From assembly GCF_025264665.1 (NCBI RefSeq), contig NZ_CP073697.1:1426001-1490000 (forward strand): a stretch of DNA of 64,000 nucleotides, read 5' to 3'. Source of the stretch: Edaphobacter flagellatus. GTDB lineage: Bacteria; Acidobacteriota; Terriglobia; Terriglobales; Acidobacteriaceae. A model generated the notes under the pieces. That model did no database searches and was not told where the DNA came from. It was given only the letters and a program-made list of their open reading frames with translations. A program made the position numbers and the translations under genes. Position 1 is the first letter of the stretch. Each line of letters begins with the position of its first letter. Shown in pieces: positions 1 through 8,889 of this stretch.

Positions 1-32
1 TGCGGTGAATGTCGCCCTGGAATTTGGCCGCA

Positions 33-839
33 CTAGAGCTTGATCTTTGAGGGGTCCATGGTCGGCTTGGGGTATTTGAGCTTGAGGTGGCTGAGGGCGC
101 TGACGAGGACCTGCGAGATGAGGACGTTGCGATACCACTTGTAGTCCGACGGGATGATGAACCAGGGAGCGTGTTTGCGGCTGGTGGCCGGGATGAGCTC
201 CTCGTAGGCGGCCTGGTAGTCGTCCCAGAACTGGCGTTCGTGGAAGTCGGACTCGGAGAGTTTCCATTGCTTGTCTGGATCGTCGATGCGCTCCTGAAGG
301 CGGCGGGTCTGCTCCTCGTGCGAGATGTGGAGGAAGAACTTGAGGATGACGACGTCATTGTCGGCGAGCATGGCCTCAAACTCACGAATGTCTTCGAGTC
401 GCTGACGGATCAGCTTGCGCGGGACAAGCTTGTGGACGTAAGGCACGAGGACGTCCTCGTAGTGGGAGCGGTTGAAGATCTTGATCATGCCGCGCGGAGG
501 CACCTGCGCATGCGCGCGCCAGAGAAAGTCATGCCGCGATTCGAGAGGTGTGGGAGGCTTGAAGCCGGAGACGTCGCATCCCTGCGGGTTGACGCCGGAG
601 AAGATGTGGCTGATCGTGCCGTCTTTGCCCGCCGTGTCCATGCCCTGAAGGACGATCAGGACGGCCTTCTTCTGACAGGCGTAGAGGATGTCCTGAAGGT
701 TTGCCAGTTGCTGGCGATGGCCTGCGAGCTGCGCCTGGGCAGCTTCCTGATCCTTGAAACCGCCAGTGTCATCCGTGGAGATGCGCGAGAGCTTGAGTTT
801 GGCGTGGGGCCTGGCCAGGCAGGAGGATTTGATCTTCAT
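33..839 (-). CDS. ppk2: Polyphosphate kinase 2 family protein
   Basis: The 268-residue length and motifs match the PPK2 family, cytoplasmic kinases that transfer phosphate between inorganic polyphosphate and nucleoside mono- or diphosphates. A Walker A motif, GMDTAGKDG, lies at about residues 66-74. The lid region carries NRSHYEDVLVPYVH at about residues 123-136. A Walker B-like strand, NDVVILKFFLHIS, lies at about residues 161-173. The single-domain length is typical of the short PPK2 classes I or III. Which class it is, and so whether AMP or ADP is the acceptor, cannot be decided by eye. It lies downstream of tatA on the same strand. A GC-rich inverted repeat between the two (853-861 with 876-884) could limit read-through but has no U-tract. 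Confidence 0.93.
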   Translation of the reverse strand: MKIKSSCLARPHAKLKLSRISTDDTGGFKDQEAAQAQLAGHRQQLANLQDILYACQKKAVLIVLQGMDTAGKDGTISHIFSGVNPQGCDVSGFKPPTPLESRHDFLWRAHAQVPPRGMIKIFNRSHYEDVLVPYVHKLVPRKLIRQRLEDIREFEAMLADNDVVILKFFLHISHEEQTRRLQERIDDPDKQWKLSESDFHERQFWDDYQAAYEELIPATSRKHAPWFIIPSDYKWYRNVLISQVLVSALSHLKLKYPKPTMDPSKIKL

Positions 840-896
840 AGGAAGAGGCCTGGCGGGAGCGCGGTCAGGCCGGGCCGCTCCCGCTCAAGAGATGTA

Positions 897-1097
897 TTAC
901 TTGACGGGCTGCTCGGGCTTGGAGGTCGTGTCGACGGGCTTATTGACGTCGTCGGTGACGCCCTTCATCCCGTCCTTGAAGCCGCGAAGTCCCTCGCCGA
1001 GTCCCTTGCCAAGCTCAGGCAGCTTTTTGCCGCCGAAGAGCACGAGCACGACGATTGCGAGAACGATGAGATGAGTTGGTGTAAATAGTTCGCCCAT
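897..1097 (-). CDS. tatA: Sec-independent protein translocase subunit TatA/E
   Basis: This is a 66-residue TatA/TatE-type protein, a pore-forming component of the twin-arginine translocase in the inner membrane. It shows the standard order: a short N-terminus, one hydrophobic helix ([15 protein letters not shown]), the hinge [16 protein letters not shown], and an amphipathic helix with a charged tail. The reading frame is open for nine more codons upstream, but family members begin with MGELFTP-like sequence directly before the membrane helix, so the internal ATG at 1097 is chosen. tatB and tatC are not in the window, which is common for a stand-alone tatA in Acidobacteriota. Confidence 0.9.
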   Translation of the reverse strand: MGELFTPTHLIVLAIVVLVLFGGKKLPELGKGLGEGLRGFKDGMKGVTDDVNKPVDTTSKPEQPVK

Positions 1098-1427
1098 ACG
1101 AGTGTCTCCCCTTACATGCCGCACTGCAGAGCAGAAACCGGCACAACCATTGTCGCACAGGAGAGGGATGGGTGAAGTCGGACAAATGGTTTATGCGACT
1201 GGGCGCTGTCATCCGAAGTCGCAGATGCTTCGATTACGCCTGCGCTTTGCTCTGACACGGTATGGCGAGCTGCCTAGAGTAAGTACCTCCCCATCGGCGG
1301 CTTTGGCACGTCTATCGAAATGCGGGGGTTCCTCGGCTCCGCTTCGCTTCGCTCGGAATGACACGATGGGAGAGGGTTGCCAAAGCACAGGCAGGCCCGA
1401 ACGTTATATCTTTGATAGGTACACGAA
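1098..1427. other. Intergenic region between divergent tatA and outer-membrane gene
   Basis: No coding sequence is convincing here. The region should hold the promoters of the two divergent genes, but no clear -35/-10 pair was recognised. It contains one copy of a dispersed GC-rich repeat (1317-1364), described separately. Confidence 0.5.
1317..1364. repeat. Dispersed GC-rich repeat, copy A
   Basis: The motif reads gaaatgcgggggttcctcg, then a cttcg-rich stretch, then ctcggaatgacac. A second shorter copy lies at 2236-2271. On the opposite strand it translates to the well-known spurious string CHSERSEAEPRNPRI, seen in many genomes with intergenic repeats of this kind. Both copies flank the same gene (1428-2222). 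Copy A has an extra internal ctccgcttcg duplication, as expected for a repeat-prone hairpin element. Confidence 0.75.
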
Positions 1428-2222
1428 ATGCAGGAGCAGATGTTGGAGACGAAGAGGCAGGGATTTTTGTTGTCGAAAGCAACGCAGGTTTTTGAGGGAC
1501 GTGGCCGCAGGGTGTGGCCGGGCGTATTGATGGCAGCCGTGCTGGCAACGGGCGTGGCAGCAGCGCAGGGGCAGAGCTCACGAGTATCGCCGGGAGGGCA
1601 GGCGCCGTCTTCGCAGGTGCAGTCTCCAGATGCTCCTTCGACAACATTGAAGAAGACGCGCTTTGGCATGACGGTTCCCGTGACGTATGACAACAAGTAC
1701 GAGATCTACGGCGGCATCAACCTGATGACGTTCCAGGCGGGCCAGGACCTGCCGAAGCGGATGAACCTGGCAGGCGGGGAGCTGCTGGGCACGTACTGGC
1801 TGACTCCGCGGCTGGGGCTTGGGGCGGAGTGGCGCGGCGAATGGGGAACGACGCCGGTGAAGCCGAATCCGTATTACAACCAGCGCGCACTGGTCAATCT
1901 GCAGATGGGGATGGGCGGCGTGCAGTGGCGCGGGCCGAAGAACCAGTATGCGGCGTTGAACTATCACGCGTATGCGGGTATGGCTTCGGGAAGCTTCGAT
2001 CACTCGACGGGCGGCGTCCCGGCGGCGTATCTGCCGCAGGTGGGCCTGTATACGAACCGGACCGGGTTTGTTTCGGCATTGGGCGGAAGCGTGGATATCA
2101 ACCGCTCGAAGAACTGGGCGATCCGGCTTTCTCCGGACCTGATGCTGGAGCATTTCGGCACGGAGACGCGCGAGTTCTTTGCGATCTCCGGCGGTGTGGT
2201 GTATCGCATCGGGAAGCGGTAG
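1428..2222 (+). CDS. Predicted outer-membrane beta-barrel protein
   Basis: This 264-residue protein has an N-terminal hydrophobic segment at about residues 31-46 (PGVLMAAVLATGVAAA) followed by AQGQ, consistent with a signal peptide after an unusually long basic N-region. The mature part is rich in glycine, tyrosine and alternating polar/hydrophobic stretches such as YEIYGGINLMTF, RLGLGAEWRGEWG and YAALNYHAYAGMASG. It ends in GGVVYRIGKR. This pattern fits an 8-10 strand outer-membrane barrel of the kind common in Acidobacteriota, but no specific family is recognised. An internal ATG at 1440 is an alternative start. Copies of a dispersed repeat lie on both sides of the gene, and a bidirectional terminator hairpin follows it. 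Confidence 0.75.
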   Translation: MQEQMLETKRQGFLLSKATQVFEGRGRRVWPGVLMAAVLATGVAAAQGQSSRVSPGGQAPSSQVQSPDAPSTTLKKTRFGMTVPVTYDNKYEIYGGINLMTFQAGQDLPKRMNLAGGELLGTYWLTPRLGLGAEWRGEWGTTPVKPNPYYNQRALVNLQMGMGGVQWRGPKNQYAALNYHAYAGMASGSFDHSTGGVPAAYLPQVGLYTNRTGFVSALGGSVDINRSKNWAIRLSPDLMLEHFGTETREFFAISGGVVYRIGKR

Positions 2223-2235
2223 CGGCGCTATCAGC

Positions 2236-2271
2236 GAAATGCGGGGGTTCCTCGCTTCGCTCGGATAACAC
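2236..2271. repeat. Dispersed GC-rich repeat, copy B
   Basis: This shorter copy of the 1317-1364 repeat shares gaaatgcgggggttcctcg, then cttcgctcgga and a final acac. It lies 13 nt after the stop codon of the outer-membrane protein gene. The two copies are in the same orientation, as direct repeats about 0.9 kb apart. Confidence 0.75.
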
Positions 2272-2290
2272 TTTTGGCTGTAGAGATAGA

Positions 2291-2316
2291 GATGGGCACC
2301 CTGACGGGTGCCCATC
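2291..2316. terminator. Bidirectional terminator hairpin
   Basis: A perfect 11-bp stem, GATGGGCACCC with GGGTGCCCATC, encloses a 4-nt TGAC loop. It lies between convergent genes (outer-membrane protein and glgC). The downstream T-tract is weak on both strands, so efficiency is uncertain. Confidence 0.7.
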
Positions 2317-2334
2317 TTCGTTGCGGATGATTGG

Positions 2335-3597
2335 CTACTGGCCGTTGCCCGGCTGAAGGAACTGGGGCGAGACGGGGTTTTCATAGAGTGAGTAATCGCG
2401 CGTGACGACTGTGAGACCACTCGAGGAGACGAAGTAGTTTTTCTTGTCTTCCTGCGGGTCGTAGCCGATGACCGTGCCGTCGGGGATGTGGACATCGCGG
2501 TCGATGATGGCGTGGCGGATGCGGCAGTGCCGGCCAATGTTGACATGCGAAAAGATGATGGAGGAGTCAACGTCGGCGTAGGAGTTGACGCGGACGTCCT
2601 GGCTCATCACCGAGTTGCGGACGACGGCTCCGGAGACGATGGAGCCGGCGCAGACGATGGAGTTGATGGCCATGCCGGTACGGCCGGGCTCGCCGAAGAC
2701 GAACTTAGCGGGCGGGTACTGGTAGGGCCGGGTGCGCATGGGCCAGGTCTTGTCGTAAAGGTTGAAGGTCGGCGAGACGGAGGCGATGTCCATGTTGGCC
2801 TCGTAATAGGCCTCGAGCGTGCCGACGTCGCGCCAGTAGAGAGCCTTCTGCTTGTTCTCGTCGACAAAGTTGTAGGCATGCATGCGATAGCGGCCGAGCA
2901 GGTTAGGAAGGATGTTGTGGCCGAAGTCGTGCTTGGAGTGGGGGTCTTCGGCGTCCTTGACGAGCTCGGGGAGAAGGACATCGGTGTTGAAGATGTAGAT
3001 GCCCATGGAGACGTCCACCATGTCGGGCGTGAAGGGGGAACGGACGCTGGTTTCTTTGGGCTTTTCGATGAAGCCGATGACTTCGCCGGCGCGGGAGACT
3101 TCGACCACGCCGAAGGCAGAGACCTCACTGGGCGCGACCGGCAGGGTGGCGATGGTGACGTCGGCCTTGGACTCGATATGCTGCTCGAGCATAAGGGCAT
3201 AGTTCATCTTGTAGATGTGGTCGCCCGAGAGGATGATGACGTAGCGCGGCTGCTCGGATCCGATGGAGTAGATGTTCTGGTAGACGGCGTCGGCAGTGCC
3301 CTGGTACCAGGACTTGGAGACGCGCTGCATGGGCGGAAGGATCTCGATGAATTCGCCCAGCTCGGAGCCGACGAGCGAGCCCCAGCCTTCGCGGATGTGA
3401 CGGTTGAGGGAAAGCGCCTTGTACTGGGTAAGGATGTAAACGCGACGCAGATCTGAGTTGATGCAGTTCGACAAGGTGATGTCGATGATGCGGTACTGTC
3501 CGGCAAAAGGAACAGCCGGCTTGGCGCGATCACGGGTTAGCGGAAAAAGACGTTCACCGGCACCACCGGCAAGCAGAACTCCTAGTGTGTCTCTCAT
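2335..3597 (-). CDS. glgC: Glucose-1-phosphate adenylyltransferase
   Basis: GlgC (420 residues) makes ADP-glucose from glucose-1-phosphate and ATP, the committed step of glycogen synthesis. The N-terminal nucleotidyltransferase domain starts with GVLLAGGAGERLFPLTRDRAKPAV, holding the glycine-rich ATP site and the RAKPAVPF motif; RIIDITLSNC follows. IILSGDHIYKM supplies the metal- and sugar-binding aspartate region, and GFIEKP is the glucose-1-phosphate motif. The C-terminal part (from about residue 300) is a left-handed beta helix with hexapeptide-like repeats (IVCAGSIVSGAVVRNSVM, VNIGRHCRIRHAII). Length and motifs are fully canonical. No other glycogen gene is adjacent. A bidirectional terminator hairpin lies just beyond the stop codon. 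Confidence 0.96.
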   Translation of the reverse strand: MRDTLGVLLAGGAGERLFPLTRDRAKPAVPFAGQYRIIDITLSNCINSDLRRVYILTQYKALSLNRHIREGWGSLVGSELGEFIEILPPMQRVSKSWYQGTADAVYQNIYSIGSEQPRYVIILSGDHIYKMNYALMLEQHIESKADVTIATLPVAPSEVSAFGVVEVSRAGEVIGFIEKPKETSVRSPFTPDMVDVSMGIYIFNTDVLLPELVKDAEDPHSKHDFGHNILPNLLGRYRMHAYNFVDENKQKALYWRDVGTLEAYYEANMDIASVSPTFNLYDKTWPMRTRPYQYPPAKFVFGEPGRTGMAINSIVCAGSIVSGAVVRNSVMSQDVRVNSYADVDSSIIFSHVNIGRHCRIRHAIIDRDVHIPDGTVIGYDPQEDKKNYFVSSSGLTVVTRDYSLYENPVSPQFLQPGNGQ

Positions 3598-3809
3598 CGT
3601 TAAATAACCTCACGTCCCATCATCCGTTCTGGGCTGCTTTTGTGTGGGATGCATAAACACACGACCGCGTCCCCGGGCGGAAACGCGAGTCTACCATGGG
3701 CAGGTTATTTGCGCGAAAAAGGACTAAGGCCGTGGACGTCCGGACGGAATCAAGACTTCCAGAGCTGAACCAAGGCAAAGCTGAGAGGGGTGACTGCGGA
3801 GGCCTGGCT

Positions 3810-4100
3810 TCAGGCCTCCGGGGAGTCTTCGTTCTCAGTGATGCTGATGCGCAGGGACTTCAGGAAGCTAAGGTCGCTGGAGGTGAAGGGGCCATTGCTC
3901 TCTTCTTCTGCGATCTCTTCTGACTCTTCCTGTGACGCATCCACCTCGTTGAGGCCGATGGTTGCCTCAAGCATCAGGAGGACGTCGAAGCCCTGTTCAC
4001 GAATGTTTTTGACGACGACGGCGATGTCTTCGGACTCAGAGACGGTCTCGTGGATTGCCTCGCCTAGTTTCTGGATCAGGTTTTTAACTTTTTGATTCAA
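3810..4100 (-). CDS. Small acidic conserved hypothetical protein
   Basis: This 96-98 residue acidic protein has a helical N-terminal half (NQKVKNLIQKLGEAIHETV) and a glutamate-rich linker (QEESEEIAEEESNG). No function is recognised. The start needs care: a GTG at 4106 directly abuts the ribosome binding site, whereas TTG at 4098-4100 has GGAGG at an ideal 5-nt spacing (GGAGG-TGGCA-TTG), so the TTG start is preferred. A 9-bp hairpin (3798-3806 with 3811-3819) overlaps the stop codon and could act as a terminator or protect the 3' end, though it has no U-run. Confidence 0.7.
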   Translation of the reverse strand: MNQKVKNLIQKLGEAIHETVSESEDIAVVVKNIREQGFDVLLMLEATIGLNEVDASQEESEEIAEEESNGPFTSSDLSFLKSLRISITENEDSPEA

Positions 4101-4264
4101 TGCCACCTCCGGCCTGCCTGGATATACGCTTCACCGCGCATCGGGTATTCCCAGTGAGACCGAGGGAACGGCATTGCGGGGAACTGCTTACTAACTTGTC
4201 AACAGAATACGACGATATCAAGAGCGACTGCAACGAATTTGAATCCGTCATGATTCCCCGCCGG

Positions 4265-4408
4265 TTAGGTGACGGTGTGATGATCGGACCATGCCTGCTC
4301 CAGGCGATGGGCCAACTCTTCGACAGGCTTTTTGCGGCTTGGGCCCCAGACGATGAAGCCGGCGGCAGCGGCGCAGCAACCGGCGAGCATCCAGCAGAAT
4401 CTCTTCAT
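4265..4408 (-). CDS. Small membrane-anchored hypothetical protein (47 aa)
   Basis: The frame is open further upstream, but a strong ribosome binding site (GGGAGGGG, then AAAA, then ATG) fixes the start at 4408 and gives a 47-residue peptide. It has a basic N-terminus, a hydrophobic stretch (MLAGCCAAAAGFIVWG), then a charged tail (KKPVEELAHRLEQAW). The LAGC string resembles a lipobox, so a very small lipoprotein is possible; a single-pass membrane peptide is the alternative. Function unknown. Confidence 0.55.
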   Translation of the reverse strand: MKRFCWMLAGCCAAAAGFIVWGPSRKKPVEELAHRLEQAWSDHHTVT

Positions 4409-4534
4409 TTTTCCCCTCCCGCATTGAGGTGCCATTGGCGCCCTGTCTTCCGTCAGATGCAGCCACACGCGATGGCGTTTGATGATGTGGTTTCGGGATG
4501 AGGGACAAGGCCCGGCTCAGCTACACTTTGAGCT

Positions 4535-5047
4535 ATGGACTCCGTACGTTTTGGCCGGGCTCTGGGCATTGGAGCACGGGCGGCTGCAAAGACGCTGGTA
4601 AGCGCGGTGGACGCGGCGACCTCGCCGAATCCGTCGGCGGCTAAGCCTGCCGCAGCGGCAACGAGTGCTCCCCAAGCCAGCGTGACGCCGCCAACAGGGG
4701 GCAGCAATGCACAGCGGACTGCTGAACAGGTGACCCGGGCGGCAGCTCAGGCGAAGCAGGCTTCGCAGAATTTTGGCAAGAGCAGCAGGCAGTTAGGCCA
4801 GTCTGTCTGGAGCCCGTTTGTGAGGCTGTCGGGCGTGCTGTGGCTGGAGTTTACCGGAGTCTTCTTCGGCATCTTTGCTATGTACGCAGCCAGCGGGGCC
4901 TGGAAGCTGCGTGGCGAGATACGCGAGACGGCAACCAATCACGATGCGCATATCCACTTTTTGATGGCTGCGGTGATGGCGGGGCTGTTTACGTACTTTT
5001 GCGTGAGCAGCTTTATGCGGGCGCGGCGACGATCTCGCCGCAGATAG
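4535..5047 (+). CDS. Hypothetical membrane protein
   Basis: This 170-residue protein has an alanine/proline-rich, low-complexity region at about residues 30-75, then a predicted membrane helix (LEFTGVFFGIFAMYAA, about 104-119) and a second one (FLMAAVMAGLFTYFCVSSFM, about 142-161), ending in a strongly basic ARRRSRRR tail. This predicts an anchored protein with a cytoplasmic C-terminus. No family is recognised. It ends 25 nt before the acyl-CoA mutase start and may be co-transcribed with it. Confidence 0.65.
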   Translation: MDSVRFGRALGIGARAAAKTLVSAVDAATSPNPSAAKPAAAATSAPQASVTPPTGGSNAQRTAEQVTRAAAQAKQASQNFGKSSRQLGQSVWSPFVRLSGVLWLEFTGVFFGIFAMYAASGAWKLRGEIRETATNHDAHIHFLMAAVMAGLFTYFCVSSFMRARRRSRRR

Positions 5048-5071
5048 CGCCTGCAGGTACACTTGTCCGTC

Positions 5072-6694
5072 ATGGCGAAGGTGCCGGAAAAAACATCCAC
5101 GAAGACGGTCGAGACAAGCTCGGGAATTCCAGTCGAGCTGGTTTATGGGCCGGAGAAGTTTGCAAACTTCGACGAGCAGACGCTGCTGGGGAAGCCGGGT
5201 GAGTTTCCTTACACGCGCGGCATACAGCCGACGATGTATCGCGGACGGCTGTGGACAATGCGGCAGTACGCGGGCATGGGCGATGCCGAGGAATCGAATA
5301 AACGCTACAAGTATCTGCTGGCGAATGGCACGAAAGGGCTGAGCGTGGCGTTCGATCTGCCGACGCAAATTGGATATGACTCGGACTCTCCATTTGCTTT
5401 GGGCGAGGTGGGCAAGGTTGGGGTGGCGATCGATTCGATCGAGGACATGGAGCGGCTGTTTGACGGCATCCGGCTGGACGGCATCTCGACCTCGATGACG
5501 ATCAATGCAACGGCGTCGATTCTGTTGGCACTGTATGTCGCGGTGGCGAAGCGGCAGGGCGCGGATGTTCGCAAGCTGAGCGGCACGGTGCAGAACGACA
5601 TCCTGAAGGAGTACATCGCGCGGGGAACGTATATCTATCCGGTAAAGCATGCGATGCGGCTGGTGACGGACATCTTCGCGTGGGCGGCGGAGGAAGTGCC
5701 GGAGTGGAATACGATCTCGATCTCGGGCTATCACATGCGCGAGGCTGGATGCACTGCGGTGCAGGAGGTTGCGTTTACGCTGGCCGATGGCATGACCTAT
5801 GTGCAGGCGGCGATGGACGCGGGCCTGGATGTCGATGTGTTCGCGCCGCGGCTGAGCTTCTTTTTCAATGCGCATAACAATCTTCTGGAAGAGGTGGCAA
5901 AGTTTCGCGCGGCGCGGCGGATGTGGGCTCGGATCATGCGCGAGCACTTTCATGCAAAACAACCGCGGAGCTGGATGCTGCGGTTCCATACGCAGACGGC
6001 GGGTTCGACGCTGACGGCGCAGCAGCCGGAGAACAATATCGTGCGTACGACGCTGCAGGCGCTGGCCGCGGTGCTGGGCGGCACGCAATCGCTGCATACG
6101 AACGGCTTCGACGAGGCTCTGGCGTTACCTACGGAGCAGGCGGCGAGGATTGCTCTGCGGACGCAGCAGATTCTGGCACACGAAAGCGGCGTGGCCGATA
6201 CGGTCGATCCGCTGGCGGGTTCCTATTACGTGGAGACGTTGACCGACGAGATTGAGCGGCGTGCCGAGGAGTACATTACGACGATTGCGCGATTCGATCT
6301 GGGCGGCAAATATGGGATGCTGCGCGCGATTGAGCAGGGCTATGTGCAGCGCGAAATTCAGAACGCAGCCTATGCTTACCAGACCGCTGTGGATGAGAAG
6401 GCTGCGATCGTGGTCGGCGTGAATGAGTTTGTGAGTGAAGAGAGCGCCGTGCCGATCCAGAGGATCGACGAGGCCCTGGAGCAGAAACAGGTGGAGCGGG
6501 TGCGAGCATTGCGTGCAAGGCGTGATGCGGCTGCTCATGCGGCTACTCTGGGCCGTGTGGAGGAGGCAGCACGCGGCGGGGAGAACCTGATGCCTCGGAT
6601 CGTCGCTGCCGTTGAGGCGTATGCGACGGTGGGAGAGATTGCGAATACGCTGCGCGGGGTGTTTGGGGAGTATCGGGAATCGGTGGTGGTATGA
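5072..6694 (+). CDS. Acyl-CoA mutase large (catalytic) subunit, methylmalonyl-CoA mutase family
   Basis: This is the catalytic TIM-barrel half of a coenzyme-B12-dependent acyl-CoA mutase, about 540 residues. Diagnostic stretches are [20 protein letters not shown] near the N-terminus, [51 protein letters not shown] and [20 protein letters not shown]. The C-terminal cobalamin-binding domain (DxHxxG) present in single-chain MutB is absent, so the enzyme needs a separate small subunit, which is not encoded next to it. The substrate could be methylmalonyl-CoA (propionate metabolism), but isobutyryl-CoA or another acyl-CoA cannot be excluded by eye. A TTG at 5063 opens the frame, but the ATG at 5072 gives the more usual start. 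Confidence 0.9.
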   Translation: MAKVPEKTSTKTVETSSGIPVELVYGPEKFANFDEQTLLGKPGEFPYTRGIQPTMYRGRLWTMRQYAGMGDAEESNKRYKYLLANGTKGLSVAFDLPTQIGYDSDSPFALGEVGKVGVAIDSIEDMERLFDGIRLDGISTSMTINATASILLALYVAVAKRQGADVRKLSGTVQNDILKEYIARGTYIYPVKHAMRLVTDIFAWAAEEVPEWNTISISGYHMREAGCTAVQEVAFTLADGMTYVQAAMDAGLDVDVFAPRLSFFFNAHNNLLEEVAKFRAARRMWARIMREHFHAKQPRSWMLRFHTQTAGSTLTAQQPENNIVRTTLQALAAVLGGTQSLHTNGFDEALALPTEQAARIALRTQQILAHESGVADTVDPLAGSYYVETLTDEIERRAEEYITTIARFDLGGKYGMLRAIEQGYVQREIQNAAYAYQTAVDEKAAIVVGVNEFVSEESAVPIQRIDEALEQKQVERVRALRARRDAAAHAATLGRVEEAARGGENLMPRIVAAVEAYATVGEIANTLRGVFGEYRESVVV

Positions 6695-6758
6695 ATACAG
6701 ACCGCATTAGATTCGGCGAACCGGCATCTGTAATGCAGATGTAGATCGAGGTGACGTT

Positions 6759-7262
6759 ATGCGATTTTTGCGTTTAGCTTTGGTTTTCGTTCTCGGCACA
6801 TGGGGAGTGATGGCAGTAGCTCAGACGCCGTCGGCACCCGTACCTCCTGCGCTGTACGCGGCCAAGAAGGTATTTATCTCGAACGCTGGTGGCGATAGCG
6901 GATTGTTTCCGCATCCTTTCAGTGGGAGTCCCAGCCGCGCCTATGACGCGTTTTATGCCGGCGTGAAGCAGCTGGGCCGGTTTGATCTGGTGAGCGATCC
7001 CACAGAGGCCGACCTGGTGCTGGAGATTCAATTAACCGCGCCGAATGGGCCGACGAATGCCAATAAGCAGAAGGGGGCTTCGGACCCGCTGCCAATGATG
7101 CGGCTGGTGGTGTGGGATCGAAAGACTCACTTTGTGCTGTGGGCGCTTACCGAATCGATTGATCCGGCCAACCTGCAGAAAACCCATGATCGCAACTTCG
7201 ACGATGCGGTTGCCGCGCTGGTTGCCGAGCTCAAGAACATTACATCGGCCAGGAATCCGTAA
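6759..7262 (+). CDS. Secreted hypothetical protein
   Basis: This 167-residue protein has a clear signal peptide (RFLRLALVFVLGTWGVMAVA, then QTPSA) and no membrane segment after it. The core (KKVFISNAGGDSG, FDLVSDPTEADLVLEIQL, MMRLVVWDRKTHFVLWAL) has the alternating pattern of a periplasmic mixed alpha/beta domain found in many Acidobacteriota exported proteins of unknown function. A good ribosome binding site (GAGGTGA) precedes the ATG. It sits upstream of the glycine cleavage operon but is separated from it by 86 nt. Confidence 0.75.
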   Translation: MRFLRLALVFVLGTWGVMAVAQTPSAPVPPALYAAKKVFISNAGGDSGLFPHPFSGSPSRAYDAFYAGVKQLGRFDLVSDPTEADLVLEIQLTAPNGPTNANKQKGASDPLPMMRLVVWDRKTHFVLWALTESIDPANLQKTHDRNFDDAVAALVAELKNITSARNP

Positions 7263-7315
7263 TTCGATCTATTGGTAGAACCAGATTCGCACGGCTATGG
7301 ATGCTATCGTTTGAA

Positions 7316-7331
7316 TAGGGCGGCTGCCCTA
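7316..7331 (+). promoter_or_regulatory. Short hairpin just upstream of gcvT
   Basis: TAGGGC and GCCCTA form a 6-bp stem with a GGCT loop, ending about 18 nt before the gcvT ATG. It is too small for a glycine riboswitch. It may affect translation initiation, but no function can be asserted. Confidence 0.3.
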
Positions 7332-7348
7332 CAGACAGAAGGGTTTCC

Positions 7349-8476
7349 ATGGCTGAGACAACCGAGCTTCGTAAAACTGCATTGAACTCCGTTCACCGCG
7401 CCGCGAAGGCGAAGATGGTGGACTTTGGCGGCTGGGATATGCCGGTAGATTGCTGCGGTCTGACGGCCGAGCATATGGCCGTGCGCACGGGCGTGGGTGT
7501 TTTTGATGTCTCGCACATGGGCGATATTCAGCTGCGTGGGCCGGGGTCGCTGGCCGCGGTACAGAAGCTGTGCATGAACGATGCCTCGAAGCTGCAGGTG
7601 GGACAGGCGCAGTATTCGGCGATGCTGTATCCGAATGGCACGTTTGTGGACGACGTGATCGTGCACAAGCTCTCGGATAATGACTATCTGATCGTGATTA
7701 ACGCCGGTACGCGCGAGAAGGATGTGCAGTGGGTGCGGTCGCAGATTGGGTCGATGCCGGGCGTACACGTGAACGACTTCAGCGACTACTACACGCAGAT
7801 TGCGATTCAGGGGCCACTGGCGCAGGCGACGCTCCAGAAGCTGACTCCCGTGGATCTGGCCCCGATCAAGAACTACTGGTTTACCTGGGGCCAGGTGTGC
7901 GGGCTGCATAACGTCCTGATTGCACGCACGGGCTATACAGGCGAGGACGGCTTTGAGATCTACGTCCCATCGGACGAGGCCACGAGTGCTCGGGTATGGG
8001 GCGAGGTGCTCGAGGCAGGCAAGGAGTTCGGCATCCTGTCCTGCGGCCTGGGTGCACGGAACACGTTGCGGCTGGAGTCGGCGATGGCCCTGTACGGACA
8101 CGAGATCTCCGACACGATCAATGTGTGGGAGGCTGGGCTGGGCCGCTATGCGAAGCTCGACAAGGGCGACTTCGTTGGCCGCGATGCGCTGGTGAAGATT
8201 CAGGAAGAGGGTGGACCGAAGCGCAAGCTGGTGGGCCTGGAGATGATCGAGCGCGGCATCGGGCGTGATGGCTATCCGGTGTTTTCGCTGGACGGCCAGC
8301 GGATCGGCGAGATCACCAGCGGGTCGCCGGCGCCATTTCTGAAAAAGAACATCGCGCTGGCATATGTGCCGGTGGAGTTCGCGGCGCTTGATAGCGAAGT
8401 AGCCGTGGAGATTCGCGGACAGATGGTGAAGGCCAAGGTCGTGCCGACGCCGTTCTATAAGCGACCGAAGAAGTAA
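7349..8476 (+). CDS. gcvT: Aminomethyltransferase (glycine cleavage T protein)
   Basis: GcvT (375 residues) takes the aminomethyl group from lipoylated H protein and, with tetrahydrofolate, releases ammonia and forms 5,10-methylene-THF. Recognisable stretches are [10 protein letters not shown] near the N-terminus, [27 protein letters not shown] and [20 protein letters not shown], followed by the C-terminal domain with [10 protein letters not shown] and [21 protein letters not shown]. Length is canonical. AGAAGGG, 5 nt before the ATG, is the ribosome binding site. It is the first gene of the gcv cluster, which runs in one direction to about 13.1 kb. Confidence 0.96.
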   Translation: MAETTELRKTALNSVHRAAKAKMVDFGGWDMPVDCCGLTAEHMAVRTGVGVFDVSHMGDIQLRGPGSLAAVQKLCMNDASKLQVGQAQYSAMLYPNGTFVDDVIVHKLSDNDYLIVINAGTREKDVQWVRSQIGSMPGVHVNDFSDYYTQIAIQGPLAQATLQKLTPVDLAPIKNYWFTWGQVCGLHNVLIARTGYTGEDGFEIYVPSDEATSARVWGEVLEAGKEFGILSCGLGARNTLRLESAMALYGHEISDTINVWEAGLGRYAKLDKGDFVGRDALVKIQEEGGPKRKLVGLEMIERGIGRDGYPVFSLDGQRIGEITSGSPAPFLKKNIALAYVPVEFAALDSEVAVEIRGQMVKAKVVPTPFYKRPKK

Positions 8477-8513
8477 CGTCTACGACGAGACCGAAAAGAA
8501 CGAGGAGCAGACT

Positions 8514-8804
8514 GTGCAATTTCTTTCTGTAAGCAGGCGCCGGACGGAGGAGTTTCCGGCAGAGGCGTGGACACCGGAGTTGTTGGCTGCCGAGGGGCAG
8601 CGCGTTCGAGATCTGTATGCGGCAGGCGTCGTTCGGTCGATCTGGCGGCGCAAGGACATGCCGGGCGCGGCCATCCTGCTGGAAGCTGCTGACGAGAGTG
8701 AGGCCCGGGCTGCGCTGGAAAGCCTTCCACTGGCTCAGCGCGGCATGCTGGAGCTCATTGTTTTCACGGCCCTGGAACCTTACCCGGCCTTTGGGCCACG
8801 CTGA
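8514..8804 (+). CDS. Muconolactone isomerase/YciI-like small protein
   Basis: The gene starts with GTG after a strong GAGGAG ribosome binding site and encodes 96 residues. The pattern (MQFLSVSRRR, a middle helix, IWRRKDMPGAAILLEAADESEARAALESLPL, then an aromatic/proline tail) fits the ferredoxin-like dimeric alpha-beta barrel fold of muconolactone isomerase-like or YciI-like proteins. It lies between gcvT and gcvH, which suggests co-transcription, but no role in glycine cleavage is known for this fold. A catalytic function is not established. A distant secreted look-alike lies at 58667-59116. Confidence 0.7.
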   Translation: MQFLSVSRRRTEEFPAEAWTPELLAAEGQRVRDLYAAGVVRSIWRRKDMPGAAILLEAADESEARAALESLPLAQRGMLELIVFTALEPYPAFGPR

Positions 8805-8889
8805 AACTGCTAAAAGCGAAAGGCTGGTTAACGGCTATTTTTCCACCTCGGACGAAATACAATAGAGAGCGGAGAACCCCAAACAATCT

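Noticed and set aside
87..1088. 333-codon plus-strand open frame
   Set aside because: It is antisense to the clearly coding ppk2 and tatA genes and has no family features.
2488..3456. 322-codon plus-strand frame
   Set aside because: It is a mirror of glgC; its valine/aspartate-rich composition is typical of an antisense shadow.
3696..3923. 75-codon plus-strand frame near 3.8 kb
   Set aside because: It overlaps the small acidic gene on the other strand, which has a better ribosome binding site and composition.
7263..7348. Glycine riboswitch upstream of gcvT
   Set aside because: The gap is only 86 nt with one 6-bp hairpin; a glycine aptamer and its conserved core cannot fit or be recognised.
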